From positions 1 through 33,573 of the forward strand of contig CADBVL010000035.1 of NCBI GenBank assembly GCA_902798015.1: DNA of 33,573 bases. Reading direction: 5' to 3'. This DNA comes from an uncultured Bacteroidales bacterium. Its GTDB lineage: Bacteria; Bacteroidota; Bacteroidia; Bacteroidales; Paludibacteraceae. Below the pieces are notes generated by a model. It was not told the DNA's origin. It saw only the letters and a program-made list of their open reading frames with translations, and did no database searches. Shown here in pieces: positions 32,185-33,573 of this stretch. How positions within the stretch are numbered: the first letter of the stretch is position 1; the number at the start of each line of letters is the position of its first letter. The position numbers and the translations under genes are program-made.

Positions 32185-32195
32185 TGCTTTTTTTT
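32169..32195 (+). terminator. terminator overlapping the 32184 stop codon
   Basis: Stem AAAAGCGTC / GATGCTTTT (one G-U pair) with loop TTTGT and eight T. The stop codon of the preceding gene is within the hairpin, and the TTG of the next promoter begins in its T run. Confidence 0.75.
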
Positions 32196-32224
32196 GCATA
32201 ATTCAAAAAAAAGTTGTACCTTTG
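32194..32224 (+). promoter_or_regulatory. promoter of the 32286 membrane protein
   Basis: TTG (32194-32196), 20 nt, TACCTTTG (32217-32224). Confidence 0.85.
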
Positions 32225-32234
32225 CACTCGGTAT

Positions 32235-32266
32235 CGTTAATACGTTATCCCGTTAATCCGTTAACC
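32235..32266 (+). repeat. octanucleotide array, four units
   Basis: CGTTAATA, CGTTATCC, CGTTAATC and CGTTAACC lie in the 5' leader of the next gene. It is close in sequence to the translated array at 4715-4744. Confidence 0.9.
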
Positions 32267-32285
32267 CCCTTTAATTAATCCCATT

Positions 32286-33023
32286 ATGAACAAGAAAATC
32301 GACATTATGGCGACCCTCAAGGACGGTATCGCCATCGCTGGACTGAATTTCCTCAGTCTCATTCTCGTTACGCTTTTGTATGTCATCACTATCTGGATCC
32401 CCTATCTCAACGTAGGAACAACGATCGCAATGGCTTCGCTCCCCGCAGAGTTGGCAAAGGGTAACATGATCAACCCGCTCTTTATCTTCGAGTCGAAGTA
32501 TCGTCGTAACATGGGCGAGTTCTTCATCCTCATGGCCCTCATGTCCGGTGCCATCGGTGTCGGATTCATGTTTATGGGTATCCCGGGTATCGTCATCGCT
32601 ATCGCGTGGAACTTCGCTGCAGTTCTCTTTGTGGACAAAGATATGCCTGCGCTCGATGCATTGCGTGAATCCAACCGTATTACCTATGGTAACAAATGGC
32701 GTATCTTCGGTGCCGAGTTTCTTATCGCATTCGCACTCTGCATTGCTATAGCTATCATCGCTGCTCTCTTCGGCATCGGTAATATCGGCTGGCTCAAGGC
32801 TATCGGTACGATCATCAATGTTATCCTTATCATCTTTATCGTACCTGCTATCTACGGTGTGGACGCTTCTATCTATCGTCAACTGACTGAGGCTCCGAAG
32901 GCAGAAGAGCCCAAAGTAGAGGCTCCCAAAGCAGAAGAACCTAAAGCTAAGGAACCCGCTGCTCCTGCTGAGGAGGCTCCTAAAGCAACGGCTCCGAGAG
33001 CAAAAAAAGCTAAAGAAGAATAA
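32286..33023 (+). CDS. polytopic membrane protein with Lys/Glu/Pro tail
   Basis: A 245-residue protein with about four to five membrane segments (NFLSLILVTLLYVITIWIPY; FFILMALMSGAIGVGFMFMG; IPGIVIAIAWNFAAVLFV; FLIAFALCIAIAIIAALFGI; GTIINVILIIFIVPAIYGV) and a conserved-looking cytoplasmic loop DKDMPALDALRESNRITYGN. The pattern recalls DUF975 or GlpQ-membrane-domain type proteins of unknown function; this is a weak resemblance. The last ~45 residues are a low-complexity tail of (K)AEEPK-type repeats, probably cytoplasmic and disordered. It has its own promoter, an octamer array in its leader and a strong terminator at 33087. Confidence 0.72.
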   Translation: MNKKIDIMATLKDGIAIAGLNFLSLILVTLLYVITIWIPYLNVGTTIAMASLPAELAKGNMINPLFIFESKYRRNMGEFFILMALMSGAIGVGFMFMGIPGIVIAIAWNFAAVLFVDKDMPALDALRESNRITYGNKWRIFGAEFLIAFALCIAIAIIAALFGIGNIGWLKAIGTIINVILIIFIVPAIYGVDASIYRQLTEAPKAEEPKVEAPKAEEPKAKEPAAPAEEAPKATAPRAKKAKEE

Positions 33024-33086
33024 GCTTATACGCGCATAGGCGCGCCCGCGCACGTTCCTTATAATAACGTGTATGCGTAGGCTTTT

Positions 33087-33118
33087 AAGCTCCTTTCCAT
33101 GCGAAAGGGGCTTTTTTT
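33087..33118 (+). terminator. terminator before the rRNA operon
   Basis: Stem AAGCTCCTTTC / GAAAGGGGCTT, loop CATGC, then seven T. Upstream, 33024-33080 holds GC-rich short repeats (GCGCATAGGC, TGCGTAGGC) and an ACGTT/AACGT hairpin; I see no gene there. Confidence 0.88.
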
Positions 33119-33202
33119 AGCAAAACGCCAAAAATGTTCAAAAATAACAGGCATTGATAATCAGCAAGTTACAAAGAAAATGTAAAAAAAATGCATTATT
33201 AT

Positions 33203-33233
33203 TTGGTCAGTTCAAAAATTTGTAGTACCTTTG
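33203..33233 (+). promoter_or_regulatory. rRNA operon promoter
   Basis: TTG (33203-33205), 20 nt, TACCTTTG (33226-33233), with an A-rich stretch (33181-33192) just upstream that could act as an UP-like element. The leader to 16S is about 240 nt. Confidence 0.85.
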
Positions 33234-33339
33234 CATCCGCTTTCGCTCAAAAATGGGAGGCGTCCCAAAAAGAGCATAAGCAATGGTCTTTGAAAGAATG
33301 TCTATTCATAACAAGATGTAGTACAAGAACAAATTGAAA

Positions 33340-33410
33340 GTTTAGTGTTGAGCGTTTAGTGTTTAGGGATTTCTCTCATTTACTCATTCACTCATTCATT
33401 AAACATTAAA
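33340..33410 (+). repeat. heptamer then octamer array in the rRNA leader
   Basis: GTTTAGT, GTTGAGC, GTTTAGT, GTTTAGG (33340-33367) is followed by TTCTCTCA, TTTACTCA, TTCACTCA, TTCATTAA, ACATTAAA (33371-33410). Both lie between the rRNA promoter and 16S and would be in the pre-rRNA. Confidence 0.88.
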
Positions 33411-33478
33411 AATGGTTCCCGAATAAAATTCTACACTTGATAAATTCGATTATTCTGAGCTAACTTATAATTTCTTTT

Positions 33479-33573
33479 ACAACGAAGAGTTTGATCCTGG
33501 CTCAGGATGAACGCTAGCGACAGGCCTAACACATGCAAGTCGAGGGGCAGCGCGGGAGAAGCTTGCTTTTCCT
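33479..33573 (+). rRNA. rrs: 16S ribosomal RNA, 5' end (partial)
   Basis: AGAGTTTGATCCTGGCTCAG starts at 33486, followed by GATGAACGCTAGCGACAGGC and the CCTAACACATGCAAGTCGAG segment, which is the pattern of Bacteroidales 16S. The mature start is placed at 33479 by E. coli numbering (position 8 = 33486). The gene runs off the window in the V1 region. Confidence 0.97.

Overview
The window comes from a member of the Bacteroidota, most probably an uncultured Bacteroidales. The right edge enters a 16S rRNA gene whose first ~95 bases have the Bacteroidales pattern. Seven promoters have the Bacteroidota consensus TTG-N20-TAnnTTTG, and an eighth is a weaker match. Two TonB-linked outer-membrane proteins, two very large secreted proteins and starts without clear Shine-Dalgarno sequences fit the same group.

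Layout. (1) 1-6.6 kb: a tight, often overlapping + strand gene string: the 3' end of an unknown gene, a 52-aa YqaE/Pmp3 protein, a threonine-aldolase-like PLP enzyme, msrA, a short YdeI-like protein, a TonB-dependent receptor, a DUF1295 membrane protein, an acyl-ACP thioesterase and a Nudix hydrolase. (2) 6.6-8.0 kb: a repeat mosaic beside tRNA-Gln(CUG) on the - strand, including a duplicated tRNA 3' end, then a 58-aa membrane protein and an array-rich promoter and leader. (3) 8.0-11.8 kb: a BspA-like surface protein broken by a frameshift, then a 56-aa peptide gene. (4) 12-16.7 kb: an NtrY-like histidine kinase and an outer-membrane beta-barrel protein. (5) 16.7-24.2 kb: gdhA, kbl, tdh, an M16 protease and era. 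The pathway genes suggest amino-acid use (glutamate, and threonine to glycine), but Tdh lacks its catalytic cysteine loop. (6) 24.4-26.4 kb: dnaK. (7) 26.5-32.2 kb: a giant InlB-repeat surface protein split by one in-frame TAA, followed by a translationally coupled small protein with a membrane tail. (8) 32.2-33.6 kb: a polytopic membrane protein, then the rRNA promoter, leader and 16S start.

The most unusual signal is not a gene. At least fourteen degenerate tandem micro-arrays are scattered through the window, most with a unit of exactly 7 or 8 nt and two with 11 or 22 nt. Each locus has its own unit sequence. They sit in spacers, 5' leaders and the rRNA leader, and also inside open reading frames (the DUF1295 gene twice, the histidine kinase, era), where they remain translatable. 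A second class of short modular or palindromic words recurs around the tRNA, after dnaK, in the 56-aa peptide gene and inside the beta-barrel gene. Together they look like an active process that seeds short sequence into spacers and genes, comparable in outcome to cyanobacterial heptanucleotide STRRs and Rickettsia palindromic elements. All functional calls rest on reading motifs; no database search was run.
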